This document shows, in pieces, positions 9,522 through 18,006 of a stretch of DNA of 64,000 nt (the stretch's first letter is position 1; each line of letters begins with the position of its first letter). The position numbers and the translations under genes were made by a program. Under the pieces are notes generated by a model. The model was not told the DNA's origin and did no database searches. It was given only the letters and a program-made list of their open reading frames with translations. Source of the DNA: Catenuloplanes indicus (GTDB lineage Bacteria; Actinomycetota; Actinomycetes; Mycobacteriales; Micromonosporaceae). The stretch spans positions 6,138,001 through 6,202,000 of the forward strand of contig NZ_JAUSUZ010000001.1 in NCBI RefSeq assembly GCF_030813715.1, read 5' to 3'.

Positions 9522-10697
9522 ATGGCCGTCACGCCGAGACCCGGCACGCCGCGGCTGCTCCGCGCCCTGAACGACCGCGCCGCGCTGGAGCTTCTGCTGG
9601 CCCGCGGACCGCTCACCCGCGCGCAGCTCGGCGAGATGACCGGGCTCAGCAAGGTCACCGCATCCCAGCTGGTGGAACGGCTGGAGGAACGCGGACTGGT
9701 CACCCGGGTGGGTGAGCAGGCCGGCGGACGTGGTCCGAACGCACAGCTCTACGCGGTCACGCCGGGCAGCGCACACGTGGTCGGCGTGGACTTCGGACCG
9801 GACCGGGTGGTCGCCGCGTGCGCGGACATCACCGGCGCCGTGATCGGCCGCGCCGAACTGTCCACCAAGGACACCGACGACCCGGTCGGCGTCGTGCACA
9901 CCGCGGTCGTCCAGGCCGCGACCAGCGCACACGCGGAGATGGCCACGGTGCGCCGGGTGGTCCTCGGCACACCCGGCCTGGTCGAGCCGGACACCGGCGA
10001 CATCCGGTTCGCCTGGGATCTGCCCCGCTGGCGGCACGGCCTCCGCGACGCGCTCGGCGAGGACCTGCACACACCGATCGCGTTCGCCAATGACGTGAAC
10101 CTGGCCGCGATCGCCGAGGCGCACGTCGGCGCGGCCCGCGGCGTCGACGACTTCCTGCTGCTCTGGGCGGGCCGCGGCGTCGGCCTCGCGGTCGTCCTCG
10201 GTGGCCGGCTGCATCAGGGGTCCACCGGCGCGGCCGGCGAGATCGGCTACCTGCCGGTGCCCGGCGCGCCGATTCCCCGGGACACCGGCAAACGCGGCGC
10301 CAAGGGCGCGTTCCAGCTGCTCGCCGGCGCCGAGGCGGTCCGCGCGGCCGGCCGCGAACACGGCTTCCGGGGCGCGTCCGCCGCCGACGTGGTCCGCGCC
10401 GCCGTCGCGGCCGGCACCAAGGGCGGCCCGTTCCTGGACGACCTCGCGTCCCGGCTCGCGCTCGGCGTGGCCAGCGCGGCCGTGGTCCTGGACCCACCAC
10501 TGGTGGTACTGGCCGGCGAGGTCGGCCAGGCCGGCGGCAGCGCACTCGCCGAACGGGTCCAGCACGAGGTCGCGGCCACCACGCTGGTCTCGCCGAAGGT
10601 CGTGGTCACCGAGGTGACCGAGGAACCGGTCCTCCAGGGCGCACTCCGGACCGCGCTGGACGCGGTCCGCGACGAGGTCTTCGGCAGCACTGTCTAG
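9522..10697 (+). CDS. ROK family transcriptional repressor
   Basis: This 391-residue protein has an N-terminal winged helix (about residues 10-70; TRAQLGEMTGLSKVTASQLV is the helix-turn-helix) followed by a ROK sugar-kinase-like domain starting VVGVDFGPDRVVAA at about 85. The Cys-x-Cys-Gly zinc motif of ROK proteins is absent in the region after GEIGYLPV, so sugar sensing may differ from the classical members. ATG at 9522 follows AGGGGG. It is divergent from the GH3 hexosaminidase gene, which suggests control by an amino sugar or related saccharide. This is inference from context. Confidence 0.88.
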   Translation: MAVTPRPGTPRLLRALNDRAALELLLARGPLTRAQLGEMTGLSKVTASQLVERLEERGLVTRVGEQAGGRGPNAQLYAVTPGSAHVVGVDFGPDRVVAACADITGAVIGRAELSTKDTDDPVGVVHTAVVQAATSAHAEMATVRRVVLGTPGLVEPDTGDIRFAWDLPRWRHGLRDALGEDLHTPIAFANDVNLAAIAEAHVGAARGVDDFLLLWAGRGVGLAVVLGGRLHQGSTGAAGEIGYLPVPGAPIPRDTGKRGAKGAFQLLAGAEAVRAAGREHGFRGASAADVVRAAVAAGTKGGPFLDDLASRLALGVASAAVVLDPPLVVLAGEVGQAGGSALAERVQHEVAATTLVSPKVVVTEVTEEPVLQGALRTALDAVRDEVFGSTV

Positions 10698-10718
10698 CCG
10701 CTGACAGTCCTCCGGTCA

Positions 10719-10741
10719 GCCCACAGCCGCGAGCTGTGGGC
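10719..10741 (+). terminator. Hairpin after the ROK gene
   Basis: GCCCACAGC (10719-10727) and GCTGTGGGC (10733-10741) form a perfect nine-base stem with loop CGCGA, 22 bases after the stop codon. No U tract follows. Confidence 0.75.
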
Positions 10742-10788
10742 CAGGCCGGGGCCGGGCAGATCAAGGTCAAGGACTCCGGGCACCATTG

Positions 10789-10848
10789 CCCGCTTCCGGC
10801 GCGGTCGCCTCCCGCATGCTCCCGGGCACCGGTCGTCGCTGGCGCTCC
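10789..10848. repeat. Dispersed intergenic repeat family B, copy 1
   Basis: The segment starting CCCGCTTCCGGCG and containing CCCGCATGCTCCCG, GGCACCGGTCG and CGCTGGCGCTCC recurs with changes at 44941-45035 and 49439-49500. All three lie downstream of a plus-strand gene. Nothing in the segment looks translated. Confidence 0.65.
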
Positions 10849-10902
10849 CCCTGCCGGTGGGTGGGTGGCCGGTCCGGACCGGGCCCCACGTCGATACCGG
10901 CT

Positions 10903-12519
10903 CTAGGCCAGGTTGCTCGACCGCGGATAGGCGTCCGCCGGGTCGGTCAGCACGTTGACCAGGTACGGAACCCCCGCCGCGAACGCCCGCTCCAGCGCCG
11001 GCCCGAGGTCGCCCGCCTTGGCCACGGTCTCGCCCGCGCCGCCCAGCGCGCGCACGATGTCGTCGTAGCGCAGTTCCGGCTGGAGATCGGCGGCCACGTC
11101 GTACCCGTACATCGCGCGCATCGGGTGTTTCTCCAGGCCCCAGATGCCGTTGTTGCCGACCACGATCACCACCGGAAGGTTCTGCCGGACCAGCGACTCC
11201 GCGTCCATCAGGGAGAACCCGGCCGCGCCGTCGCCCATCAGCACGCAGATCTGCCGGTCCGGGTAGCTCACCCGGGCGCCCATCGCGTAGCCCATGCCGG
11301 TGCCGAGGCAGCCGTACGGGCCCGGGTCCAGCCAGGTTCCGGGCCGCGCCGGTTCCAGGTAGCGGCCCGCGTACGACACGAAGTCGCCGCCGTCGCCGAT
11401 CGTGATCGCGTCCGGTTCCAGCACCTTGCGCAGCTCGCCGTAGACCCGGCCCGGCTTGATCGGGTCGCTCTCCGCGGTCATCTCCGCCGCGTGCTTCGCG
11501 CCCGCGGCGTCCTCGGTCTCGCGCAGCCCGCGCACCCAGTCGTCGTGCGGCGTACGCGCGCCGGCGTGGTCCGCGAACGCGGTGAGGATCGCCCGCAGGT
11601 CACCCGCGGGCGACGCGGCCGGGGTGACGTGCGTGGCCCGCTGCGACGGCGCGTCCACCACGTGCACCACCGTGGCCGCGCCGAAGTCGCCGAAGCCGAG
11701 CCGGAAGTCCAGCGGCGTGCCGATCACCGCGACCACGTCCGCGCCCTTCAGCGCGGCCCGGCGGGCCTTCGAGAACGCCAGCCGGTGGCCGGGCGGCAGC
11801 GCGCCGCGGCCCATGCCGTTCGTGAACACCGGCACGTCCAGTGCCTCGGCCGCGGCCCGCAGCGCGTCCACGGCGTCACCCGCCCAGACGTCGGATCCAG
11901 CGATGATCACCGGCTTCTCGGCGCCGGCCAGCAGCGCGACCGCACGGGACACCTCGTCGGCGTCGGCTTCGCCACGCGGGACGGACGCGGGCGAGATCTC
12001 CGCCGAGGCCACCGAGAAGACCACCTCCAGCGGCAGGTCAAGGAACGCCGGCCCGCGGTGCGGCGTCAGTGCCGCGGACAGCGCCGCGCCGATCGCGGCC
12101 GGGATCTCCGGCGCGGACGCCACCGTGGCCGCGTGCTTGGTCACCGGCGCCACGATCGGCACGTGGTCGATCTCCTGCAGCGATCCGGAGCCCCAGCGGA
12201 ACGACGGCGCCCGCCCGCCCAGCACCAGCACCGGCGACCCGTTGAAGAACGCGCTGGTCAGCCCGGACACGCCGTTGGTCACGCCCGGCCCCGCGGTCAG
12301 CACGGCAAGGCCGGGCGTGCGGCGCAGTTTCGCCACCGCTTCCGCCGCGAACACCGCGGACTGCTCGTGCCGTACGTCGTAGATCGGGAACCCGGCCTTG
12401 TGCGCCGCGTCGTACAGCGGGAAGACATGCCCGCCGGAGAGCGTGAACATCTCCGTGACGCCGTACGCGCGCAGCGCCGCCAGTGCCAGTTCGCCGCCGT
12501 GCCCCTCGATCATCGTCAT
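10903..12519 (-). CDS. ilvG: Thiamine diphosphate-dependent enzyme, acetolactate synthase-like (IlvG of mycobacteria)
   Basis: The 538-residue protein has the full three-domain ThDP layout. The catalytic Glu lies in VRHEQSAVFAAEA (about residue 52). The GDG...NN cofactor motif runs from GDGAAGFSL (about 435) to VVGNNGIWGLEKHPM. From memory it closely resembles mycobacterial IlvG (Rv1820), including LSGGH near the start, GSLQEIDHVP and the ending YPRSSNLA. Family members are annotated as acetolactate synthases, but whether this one makes acetolactate is unproven. The start at 12519 has only a weak ribosome site. It lies downstream of an enoyl-CoA hydratase gene on the same strand, 29 bases apart, with a perfect palindrome in the gap. 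Confidence 0.85.
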   Translation of the reverse strand: MTMIEGHGGELALAALRAYGVTEMFTLSGGHVFPLYDAAHKAGFPIYDVRHEQSAVFAAEAVAKLRRTPGLAVLTAGPGVTNGVSGLTSAFFNGSPVLVLGGRAPSFRWGSGSLQEIDHVPIVAPVTKHAATVASAPEIPAAIGAALSAALTPHRGPAFLDLPLEVVFSVASAEISPASVPRGEADADEVSRAVALLAGAEKPVIIAGSDVWAGDAVDALRAAAEALDVPVFTNGMGRGALPPGHRLAFSKARRAALKGADVVAVIGTPLDFRLGFGDFGAATVVHVVDAPSQRATHVTPAASPAGDLRAILTAFADHAGARTPHDDWVRGLRETEDAAGAKHAAEMTAESDPIKPGRVYGELRKVLEPDAITIGDGGDFVSYAGRYLEPARPGTWLDPGPYGCLGTGMGYAMGARVSYPDRQICVLMGDGAAGFSLMDAESLVRQNLPVVIVVGNNGIWGLEKHPMRAMYGYDVAADLQPELRYDDIVRALGGAGETVAKAGDLGPALERAFAAGVPYLVNVLTDPADAYPRSSNLA

Positions 12520-12526
12520 GTGACGC

Positions 12527-12546
12527 ACGTTACCCCGAGGTAACGT
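12527..12546. promoter_or_regulatory. Perfect 20-bp palindrome between echA and ilvG-like genes
   Basis: ACGTTACCCCGAGGTAACGT is a perfect inverted repeat (eight-base arms, four-base centre). It occupies nearly the whole gap between the stop of the hydratase gene (12549) and the start of the ilvG-like gene (12519). It could be an operator giving the second gene its own control, or a hairpin that limits read-through and hides the ribosome site. Confidence 0.6.
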
Positions 12547-12548
12547 CC

Positions 12549-13322
12549 TCAGGAACCGGTGAATCCGGGTTTCTGCTTCGCCACGAACGCGTCCATCCCG
12601 ATCTTCTGGTCCCGGGTGGCGAACAGCGACGCGAACAGCTGGCTCTCCCAGGCGAGACCGGCCGCGAGGTCCATCTGGAGCCCGCCGTCGATCGCGGCCT
12701 TCGCCGCGCGCAGCGCCAGTGCCGGGCCGTCCCGGAACGCGGACACCAGCTCGACCGCGGTGGCGTGGACGTCGGCCGCCGGCACCACCCGGTCGGCCAG
12801 CCCGATCCGCAGTGCCTCGTCCGCGCCCACCATCCGCCCGGTGAAGATCAGGTCCTTGGCGCGGGCCGGGCCGATCAGCCGGGCCAGTCGCTGCGTGCCG
12901 CCCGCGCCCGGGATCACGCCCAGCTTGATCTCCGGCTGGCCCAGCTTGGCGTCCTCCGCGACGACCCGCCAGTCGCAGGCCAGCGCGAGTTCGCAGCCGC
13001 CGCCCAGCGCGTACCCGGTGATCGCGGCGACGACCGGCTTCGGGATGCGCGCGACCGCGTCGAACGCGCTGGAGAGCGCGCCGGCCCGGGCGCTCATCCG
13101 GGCGTAGTCCATGCCGGCCATCTCCTTGATGTCCGCACCGGCCGCGAAGACCTTCTCGCCGCCGTGGACCACCACCGCGCGGACCGTGCCGTCGTCGGCC
13201 GCGGCCGTGGCCGCCGCCCGCAGCTCCTCCTGGACCTGCGTGTTCAGCGCGTTCATCGGCGGCCGGTCCAGCCGGATCGTGCCGATGCCGTCCGCGATCT
13301 CCAGCCGTACGAACTCGCCCAT
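12549..13322 (-). CDS. Enoyl-CoA hydratase/isomerase family protein
   Basis: This 257-residue crotonase-fold protein has oxyanion-hole segments AAGADIKEMA (about 59-68) and GYALGGGCELALACD (about 103-117). The catalytic Glu pair positions appear as E in GGGCELA and in QPEIKLGVIPGAGGTQRL (about 128-145). By family it hydrates 2-enoyl-CoA esters in beta-oxidation. The start has GAGGGATT nearby. It is the first gene of a probable two-gene unit with the ThDP enzyme, and divergent from the DUF6232 gene at 13384. Confidence 0.9.
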   Translation of the reverse strand: MGEFVRLEIADGIGTIRLDRPPMNALNTQVQEELRAAATAAADDGTVRAVVVHGGEKVFAAGADIKEMAGMDYARMSARAGALSSAFDAVARIPKPVVAAITGYALGGGCELALACDWRVVAEDAKLGQPEIKLGVIPGAGGTQRLARLIGPARAKDLIFTGRMVGADEALRIGLADRVVPAADVHATAVELVSAFRDGPALALRAAKAAIDGGLQMDLAAGLAWESQLFASLFATRDQKIGMDAFVAKQKPGFTGS

Positions 13323-13383
13323 GAGAATCCCTCCGTCGGGTACTGATCAGACTACGGACCGGAACATCGGGTAAACAGGAAGC

Positions 13384-13851
13384 ATGGTCACGTACTACCG
13401 GGACCCGGCGGTGGAGGTAACGTCGGACCGGATAGCGCTCGGCGACCGGGCGTACCCGATCGCCGCCCTGCACCGCGTCTGGCACCGCCGCGGCGCCCGA
13501 CGCTGGTCCGGCGTCGTCAACCGTGGCGCGCTCGGTGTGCTCATGCTCGGCCCGCTGGTCGCCGCCGCGTTCGGCATTCTGCTCGCGCTGCTGCTCGAGA
13601 CGTCACTGATGACGACCGCCGCGATCGTTGCCGCGTCCGTGGTCGTCGGCCTGGCCGTCGTCCCGGTCGCCGACCTGCTCCTCGACCGGGTTGACCGCTC
13701 CTACGACCGGGGCACCCGCGACCTGGAACTGTGGGCCCTGATCGGCGGCGCCCCGGTCCTGCTCCTGCACAGCACGGACGCCCGCCGCTTCAACCAGATC
13801 TACCGCGCCCTCCAGCGCGCCGTCGAGAGCAGCACGGTCACCAGCCGGTAG
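13384..13851 (+). CDS. DUF6232 family membrane protein
   Basis: The 155-residue product starts with a short soluble segment (TYYRDPAVEVTSDRIALGDRAYPI) followed by two hydrophobic segments at about residues 48-70 and 78-98. A cytoplasmic-looking tail ends in ARRFNQIYRALQRAVES. I recognise the pattern as DUF6232, of unknown function. AGGAAG precedes the ATG closely. The neighbour at 13857-14333 on the opposite strand is a clear paralogue, and the two genes converge with five bases between their stops. Confidence 0.8.
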   Translation: MVTYYRDPAVEVTSDRIALGDRAYPIAALHRVWHRRGARRWSGVVNRGALGVLMLGPLVAAAFGILLALLLETSLMTTAAIVAASVVVGLAVVPVADLLLDRVDRSYDRGTRDLELWALIGGAPVLLLHSTDARRFNQIYRALQRAVESSTVTSR

Positions 13852-13856
13852 GCCGC

Positions 13857-14333
13857 TCAGCCGGTCTCCTCCACCGCGCGCTGGACCGCGCGGTAGATCT
13901 GGCCGAACTTCGTCGCGTCGTGGGTCTGCAGGAGCAACACCTGTTCGCCGACGATCTGCGCCCACAGCTCGTGCTGTTCCACGCCGCGGTCGTTGATCCG
14001 GTCCAGCATGGTGAGCGGGACCTCCAGCAGCGGTGCGAGCGCGATCGCCAGCACCACGCAGGCGGCCACGCCGAGCGCCAGCACGCCGAGGTTCAGGTCG
14101 CCGTCGACCTGGATGAACGGCAGTCCGATCAGGAACAGCGCCAGCAGCACGCCGGGGACGGTGAGCGCCGTGACGATCAGCCAGCGGACCAGGCGCCGGG
14201 CCGCGCCGCGCGAGGTGAACCGGCTGCGCGTGTGCCAGACGTACTCCAGTTGCGAGATCGGGTAGGCGGCGGCCTCGACCCGGAGCCGGCTGGAGGTCAC
14301 CTCGACGCTGTCGTCCCGGTAATAGACCGTCAC
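13857..14333 (-). CDS. DUF6232 family membrane protein, paralogue of its convergent neighbour
   Basis: This 158-residue protein shares with its neighbour the opening VYYRDDSVEVTSSRLRV, the AYPISQLEYVWH element, two central membrane segments (about residues 49-71 and 80-105) and the ending TKFGQIYRAVQRAVEE. Both genes end within five bases of each other on opposite strands, so this is an inverted duplication in which the copies have diverged considerably. The function is unknown. Confidence 0.8.
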   Translation of the reverse strand: MTVYYRDDSVEVTSSRLRVEAAAYPISQLEYVWHTRSRFTSRGAARRLVRWLIVTALTVPGVLLALFLIGLPFIQVDGDLNLGVLALGVAACVVLAIALAPLLEVPLTMLDRINDRGVEQHELWAQIVGEQVLLLQTHDATKFGQIYRAVQRAVEETG

Positions 14334-14451
14334 GCCTATAAGGGAACCTCATTCGCCTACCGGCCGGAAAGTCTCCCAAACCCCCGTCAAGACGTCGCCC
14401 GATCGCGCACCATTCTCCTGAACGCTCTTTTCACGTGGGGGTGGTGAGGGC

Positions 14452-15150
14452 ATGAAACGTACAGCCGTGCGGCCGACCGGCATCGAGCGGACGTTCGCCG
14501 ATCACGAGATCATCGTGACCAAGACGGACATGAAAGGCCTGCTCACGTACGCGAACGACGTATTCTTGCGCCTCTCCGTCTTCGACGAGGAAGAGGTGAT
14601 CGGGAAGCCGCACAACATCATCCGGCATCCCGACATGCCCCGCGTCGTGTTCAAGCTGCTCTGGGACACGCTGCGCGAGGGCCGGGAGATCTTCGCCTAT
14701 GTGGTGAACATGGCGTCGGACGGCGCGGAGTACTGGGTGCTCGCCCACGTCACGCCGTCCCGGGACGCGTCCGGCCGGATCGTCGGCTATCACTCGTCCC
14801 GGCGCCGCCCGGACCGGTCCGCGGTCAACGCGGTCAAGGAGCTCTACGCCCGGTTGCGCGCCGAGGAGTCGCGGCACCGCAGCCCGTCCGAAGGGCTGGA
14901 CGCGTCGTGGCGCATGCTCCAGGACGAGCTCGCCGCGCGCGGCCGCACGTACGAGGAGTTCGTCTTCGACCTCACGCTCGGCGCCGCCGGGACGACGCCG
15001 GCCACATCGAGCCCGAGCTCGCTGAGCCCGGGCTCCGCCCCGAAGGACGGCCGGCCCAACGCCGGGCCGGCGCACGCGCCGCGCACCGGCGCCACGAACA
15101 GGAAACCCATCAAGATCGTGCGGAACGTGACGTCCGGCAGGAACGCGTGA
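14452..15150 (+). CDS. Aer-type PAS domain protein, sensor half of a split chemoreceptor
   Basis: The 232-residue protein has one N-terminal PAS domain (about 15-125) of the Aer class: [30 protein letters not shown] at about 51-67, and [13 protein letters not shown] at about 93-105. In Aer the RHPDMP region contributes to FAD binding. The aromatic residue of Aer's EPWSG segment is Phe here. A predicted helical stretch and a Ser/Pro-rich tail follow. No membrane segment is seen. The stop codon overlaps the GTG start of the next gene by four bases (GTGA), so sensor and signalling modules are separate polypeptides made in a coupled way. Oxygen or redox sensing is inferred from the domain class. 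Confidence 0.85.
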   Translation: MKRTAVRPTGIERTFADHEIIVTKTDMKGLLTYANDVFLRLSVFDEEEVIGKPHNIIRHPDMPRVVFKLLWDTLREGREIFAYVVNMASDGAEYWVLAHVTPSRDASGRIVGYHSSRRRPDRSAVNAVKELYARLRAEESRHRSPSEGLDASWRMLQDELAARGRTYEEFVFDLTLGAAGTTPATSSPSSLSPGSAPKDGRPNAGPAHAPRTGATNRKPIKIVRNVTSGRNA

Positions 15151-16064
15151 GGCGCCGCTCCAAGGGGCCGGCGCCCGCCGACGGGGAGGCGCTGGCCGTC
15201 ATCGCCCAGATCTGTGACCGCGCCGCGGCCGGTGACCTGGAGGCGCGGATCCCGCAGCTCGGCGACGACCCGCGGGCCGAGGCCGCCCGCCAGGCCGTGA
15301 ACCGGCTGCTCGACACCACGGACGCGTTCGTCCGGGAGTCCGGCGCCGCGCTCACCGCGTCCGCCGAGAACCGGTTCCACCGCCGTTTCCTGCCGCGCGG
15401 CATGCGCGGCTCGTTCGAGCAGGCCGCCACCACGATCAACCTGGCCAGCGACAACATGAAGGAGGGCGTGCACGCGGTCGACGCGGCCAAGGTGGGCCGG
15501 CTGGAGCTCGCCGACCAGCTGGAGTCCGCCGTGCTCACGGTCTCCGAGCAGGTCGCGACCGCGGCCACCGAGATGGGCGCGACCGCGAACAACCTCTCCA
15601 CGTTCGCCCGGGACGCGGTGGCGGACGCGGAGCGCGGGCTCGGCTCGGTCAGTTCGCTGCGCGACGCGTCCGACCAGATCCGCCAGGCCGTCGACCTGAT
15701 CACCCAGATCGCGTCGCAGACCCGGCTGCTGGCGCTGAACGCGACCATCGAGGCCGCCCGCGCCGGCGAGGCCGGCCGCGGCTTCAGCGTGGTCGCGAAC
15801 GAGGTCAAGACGCTCGCCACGGAGACCGCGAACTCCAGCGAGAGCATCATCAACCAGGTCTCCACGGTGCAGGCGGCCGCGGTCGGCGCGATCTCCGTCC
15901 TGGAGCGGGTGACCGGCAACATCCGCGAGATGTCCGGCCTGGTCGAGGGCATCGCGGCCGCGGTCGACGGCAGTCACGACGCCAACCAGGCCGGCCTGTC
16001 GCAGCTGGCCGAGGTGCTGCGCTCCGAGGTCAGCCGCTTCGTGACCCTGGTCCGCGAGTCCTAG
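15147..16064 (+). CDS. Soluble methyl-accepting chemotaxis protein, signalling half
   Basis: The 305-residue product has no membrane segment. Residues about 15-110 resemble a HAMP-like connector ([17 protein letters not shown]). The rest is an MCP signalling coiled coil with the conserved hairpin tip at about 190-222 ([16 protein letters not shown], then [15 protein letters not shown]), which in the family contacts CheA and CheW. The start is GTG at 15147, overlapping the PAS gene stop. No other chemotaxis gene is in the window. Together with the PAS protein it would reconstitute an Aer-like receptor from two chains. Confidence 0.9.
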   Translation: MRRRSKGPAPADGEALAVIAQICDRAAAGDLEARIPQLGDDPRAEAARQAVNRLLDTTDAFVRESGAALTASAENRFHRRFLPRGMRGSFEQAATTINLASDNMKEGVHAVDAAKVGRLELADQLESAVLTVSEQVATAATEMGATANNLSTFARDAVADAERGLGSVSSLRDASDQIRQAVDLITQIASQTRLLALNATIEAARAGEAGRGFSVVANEVKTLATETANSSESIINQVSTVQAAAVGAISVLERVTGNIREMSGLVEGIAAAVDGSHDANQAGLSQLAEVLRSEVSRFVTLVRES

Positions 16065-16161
16065 AAGATCAAAATCATCTCGAGGGTACGGATACCCGCG
16101 CTCCGTCCCGCTCCGAGACCGGCGACCCGCCCGTCCAGGTGCGCCCCGCGGCGACGCGTCA

Positions 16162-17055
16162 TCAGGCCGGGCGGGCGAAGAGCGCGTCGATGTCCGCCCG
16201 GGTCGGCAGCGAGTTGCTGGCGCCGAGCCGGCGCACGCACGCGGCACCGGCGGCACAGGCCCAGCGCACCGCGTCCGACAGCTCCCGCCCCTCGCCCCAG
16301 GCCACGGCCAGCGCGCCGGTGAACGCGTCACCGGCCGCGGTCGAGTCCACGGTCTCCACCGCGAACGGCGGCACGCGCAGGTCGGTGCCGTCCCGGTCGA
16401 CGAAGCAGGCGCCCTCCGCGCCCAGTGTGAGCACGGCCCGGGGCACGTAGTCGAGCAGCGCGCGCGGCTCGTCCCGGCCCTTCCCGGTGATCACCGCGGC
16501 CTCACCCTCGTTCACCACCAGCAGGTCCACCGCGTCCAGCAGCTCGGCCGGCAGCTGCCGGGCCGGCGCCGCGTTCAGGATCACCCGCGTGCCGGCCGCG
16601 CGCGCGGTGACCGCGGCCTCGGTGACCGTCTCGACCGGGATCTCCAGCTGGCAGACCAGCACGTCCGCGTCCCGGACCGCGGCCAGTTCCGGATCGGTGA
16701 GCCGGGTGAACGCCGCGTTCGCGCCGGGTGTCGCGATGATCGAGTTCTCACCCTTGGTGTCGACCATGATGACCGCGACGCCGGACGTGCCGTAGACGAT
16801 CCGGACCCCGGATGCGTCCACGCCGGACGCGCCGAGCCGGGCCTTCAGCGTCACGCCGAACGCGTCCGACCCGATCGCGCCCAGGAAGCAGGTCTGCGCG
16901 CCGGCGCGCGCGGCCGCGATCGCCTGGTTCGCGCCCTTGCCGCCGGGCATCTGCAGGAACTCGGTGCCGAGCACGGTCTCGCCGGGTTGCGGCAGCCGCG
17001 GCGCGATCCCGACCAGGTCCATGTTCGCGCTGCCGGCGACGACCACCCGAGTCAT
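16162..17055 (-). CDS. rbsK: Ribokinase (PfkB family)
   Basis: This 297-residue PfkB-fold kinase has the ribokinase N-terminal GSANMDLVG, the sugar-binding PGGKGANQAIAAAR at about 37-50, and the C-terminal anion hole and catalytic Asp in STAAGDAFTGAL at about 240-251. By family it phosphorylates D-ribose at O5 in the cytoplasm. ATG at 17055 follows GAGAGGTG. The ABC ATPase gene lies just upstream on the same strand (24-base gap), but ribose permease genes are absent, so transport and phosphorylation appear uncoupled here. It is convergent with the chemoreceptor gene. Confidence 0.9.
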   Translation of the reverse strand: MTRVVVAGSANMDLVGIAPRLPQPGETVLGTEFLQMPGGKGANQAIAAARAGAQTCFLGAIGSDAFGVTLKARLGASGVDASGVRIVYGTSGVAVIMVDTKGENSIIATPGANAAFTRLTDPELAAVRDADVLVCQLEIPVETVTEAAVTARAAGTRVILNAAPARQLPAELLDAVDLLVVNEGEAAVITGKGRDEPRALLDYVPRAVLTLGAEGACFVDRDGTDLRVPPFAVETVDSTAAGDAFTGALAVAWGEGRELSDAVRWACAAGAACVRRLGASNSLPTRADIDALFARPA

Positions 17056-17078
17056 CCGCGCACCTCTCGAGAGCAGGA

Positions 17079-17876
17079 TCAGGCCGCGCGGGCGGTGTAT
17101 CGCCCGGCGGAGCGCTCCACCACCAGCGGCAGGCCGAACGCCTTGGACAGATTGTCGCCGGTGATCACGTCGGTGATCAGGCCTTGCGCCACGACGCTGC
17201 CCTCGCGCAGCAGCAGTGCGTGGGTGAAGCCCGGCGGTATCTCCTCGACGTGGTGGGTGACCAGCACGGTGGCCGGTGCGTCCGGGTCCATCGCGAGCGT
17301 GGACAGCCGGCCGACCAGGTCCTCGCGTGCGCCCAGGTCCAGCCCGGCGGCCGGCTCGTCGAGCAGCAGCAGCTCCGGGTCGGTCATCAGCGCCCGGGCG
17401 ATCAGCACCCGCTTGCGCTCGCCCTCGGACAGCGTGCCGAACGTGCGGTCGGCCAGGTGGCCCACGCCGAACTGGTGCAGCAGCGCCCGGCCGCGCGACT
17501 CGTCCTGCTTCTCGTAGCTCTCCCGCCAGCGGCCGACCACGGACCAGGCCGCGGTGAGCACGGCGTCGACCACCCGCTCCTCGCCCGGGATCTGCTGGGC
17601 CAGGTGCGCGGTGGAGATGCCGATCCGGGTGCGCAGCTCGTTGACGTCGGTGCGGCCGAGCCGCTCGTTCAGCACGTGGACGGTGCCGGTGCTCGGGTGC
17701 AGCCGGCCGGAGGCCAGGTTGAGCAGCGTGGTCTTGCCGGCGCCGTTCGGCCCCAGCACGACCCACCGTTCGTCCAGCTCGACCTGCCAGCTCACGTCCC
17801 GCAGGAGATGCGTGCCGGAACGCACGACGCTGGCCGACTCCAGGGCGATCACGAGATCCTCAGACACGCTTCCCAT
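17079..17876 (-). CDS. ABC transporter ATP-binding protein without a partner permease
   Basis: This 265-residue nucleotide-binding protein has Walker A GPNGAGKTT (about 41-49), signature LSEGERKRVLIARAL (about 150-164), Walker B ELLLLDEP (about 170-177) and the switch His in VLVTHHVEEI. No permease gene adjoins it on this strand. This single-gene arrangement is seen for YlmA/ModF-like ATPases of unknown role. ATG at 17876 is followed three codons later by a GTG that could also be used. It is divergent from the ABC exporter operon at 18007. Confidence 0.88.
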   Translation of the reverse strand: MGSVSEDLVIALESASVVRSGTHLLRDVSWQVELDERWVVLGPNGAGKTTLLNLASGRLHPSTGTVHVLNERLGRTDVNELRTRIGISTAHLAQQIPGEERVVDAVLTAAWSVVGRWRESYEKQDESRGRALLHQFGVGHLADRTFGTLSEGERKRVLIARALMTDPELLLLDEPAAGLDLGAREDLVGRLSTLAMDPDAPATVLVTHHVEEIPPGFTHALLLREGSVVAQGLITDVITGDNLSKAFGLPLVVERSAGRYTARAA

Positions 17877-18006
17877 CCAACCACGCAACCCCGGCCGGGC
17901 CCCGGCTGGGGAAGCGGTCGTCACACCCGGATCCGGTGGTGGACGAACGTGCACGGGCGACGGCCGCCGCGCCGTAGGCTGCCCGCGTGACGACGAGGGG
18001 AGACGG

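Noticed and set aside
10786-12543. 585-codon plus-strand frame opposite the ilvG-like gene
   Set aside because: Antisense to a protein with all ThDP enzyme motifs; composition is that of a shadow frame.
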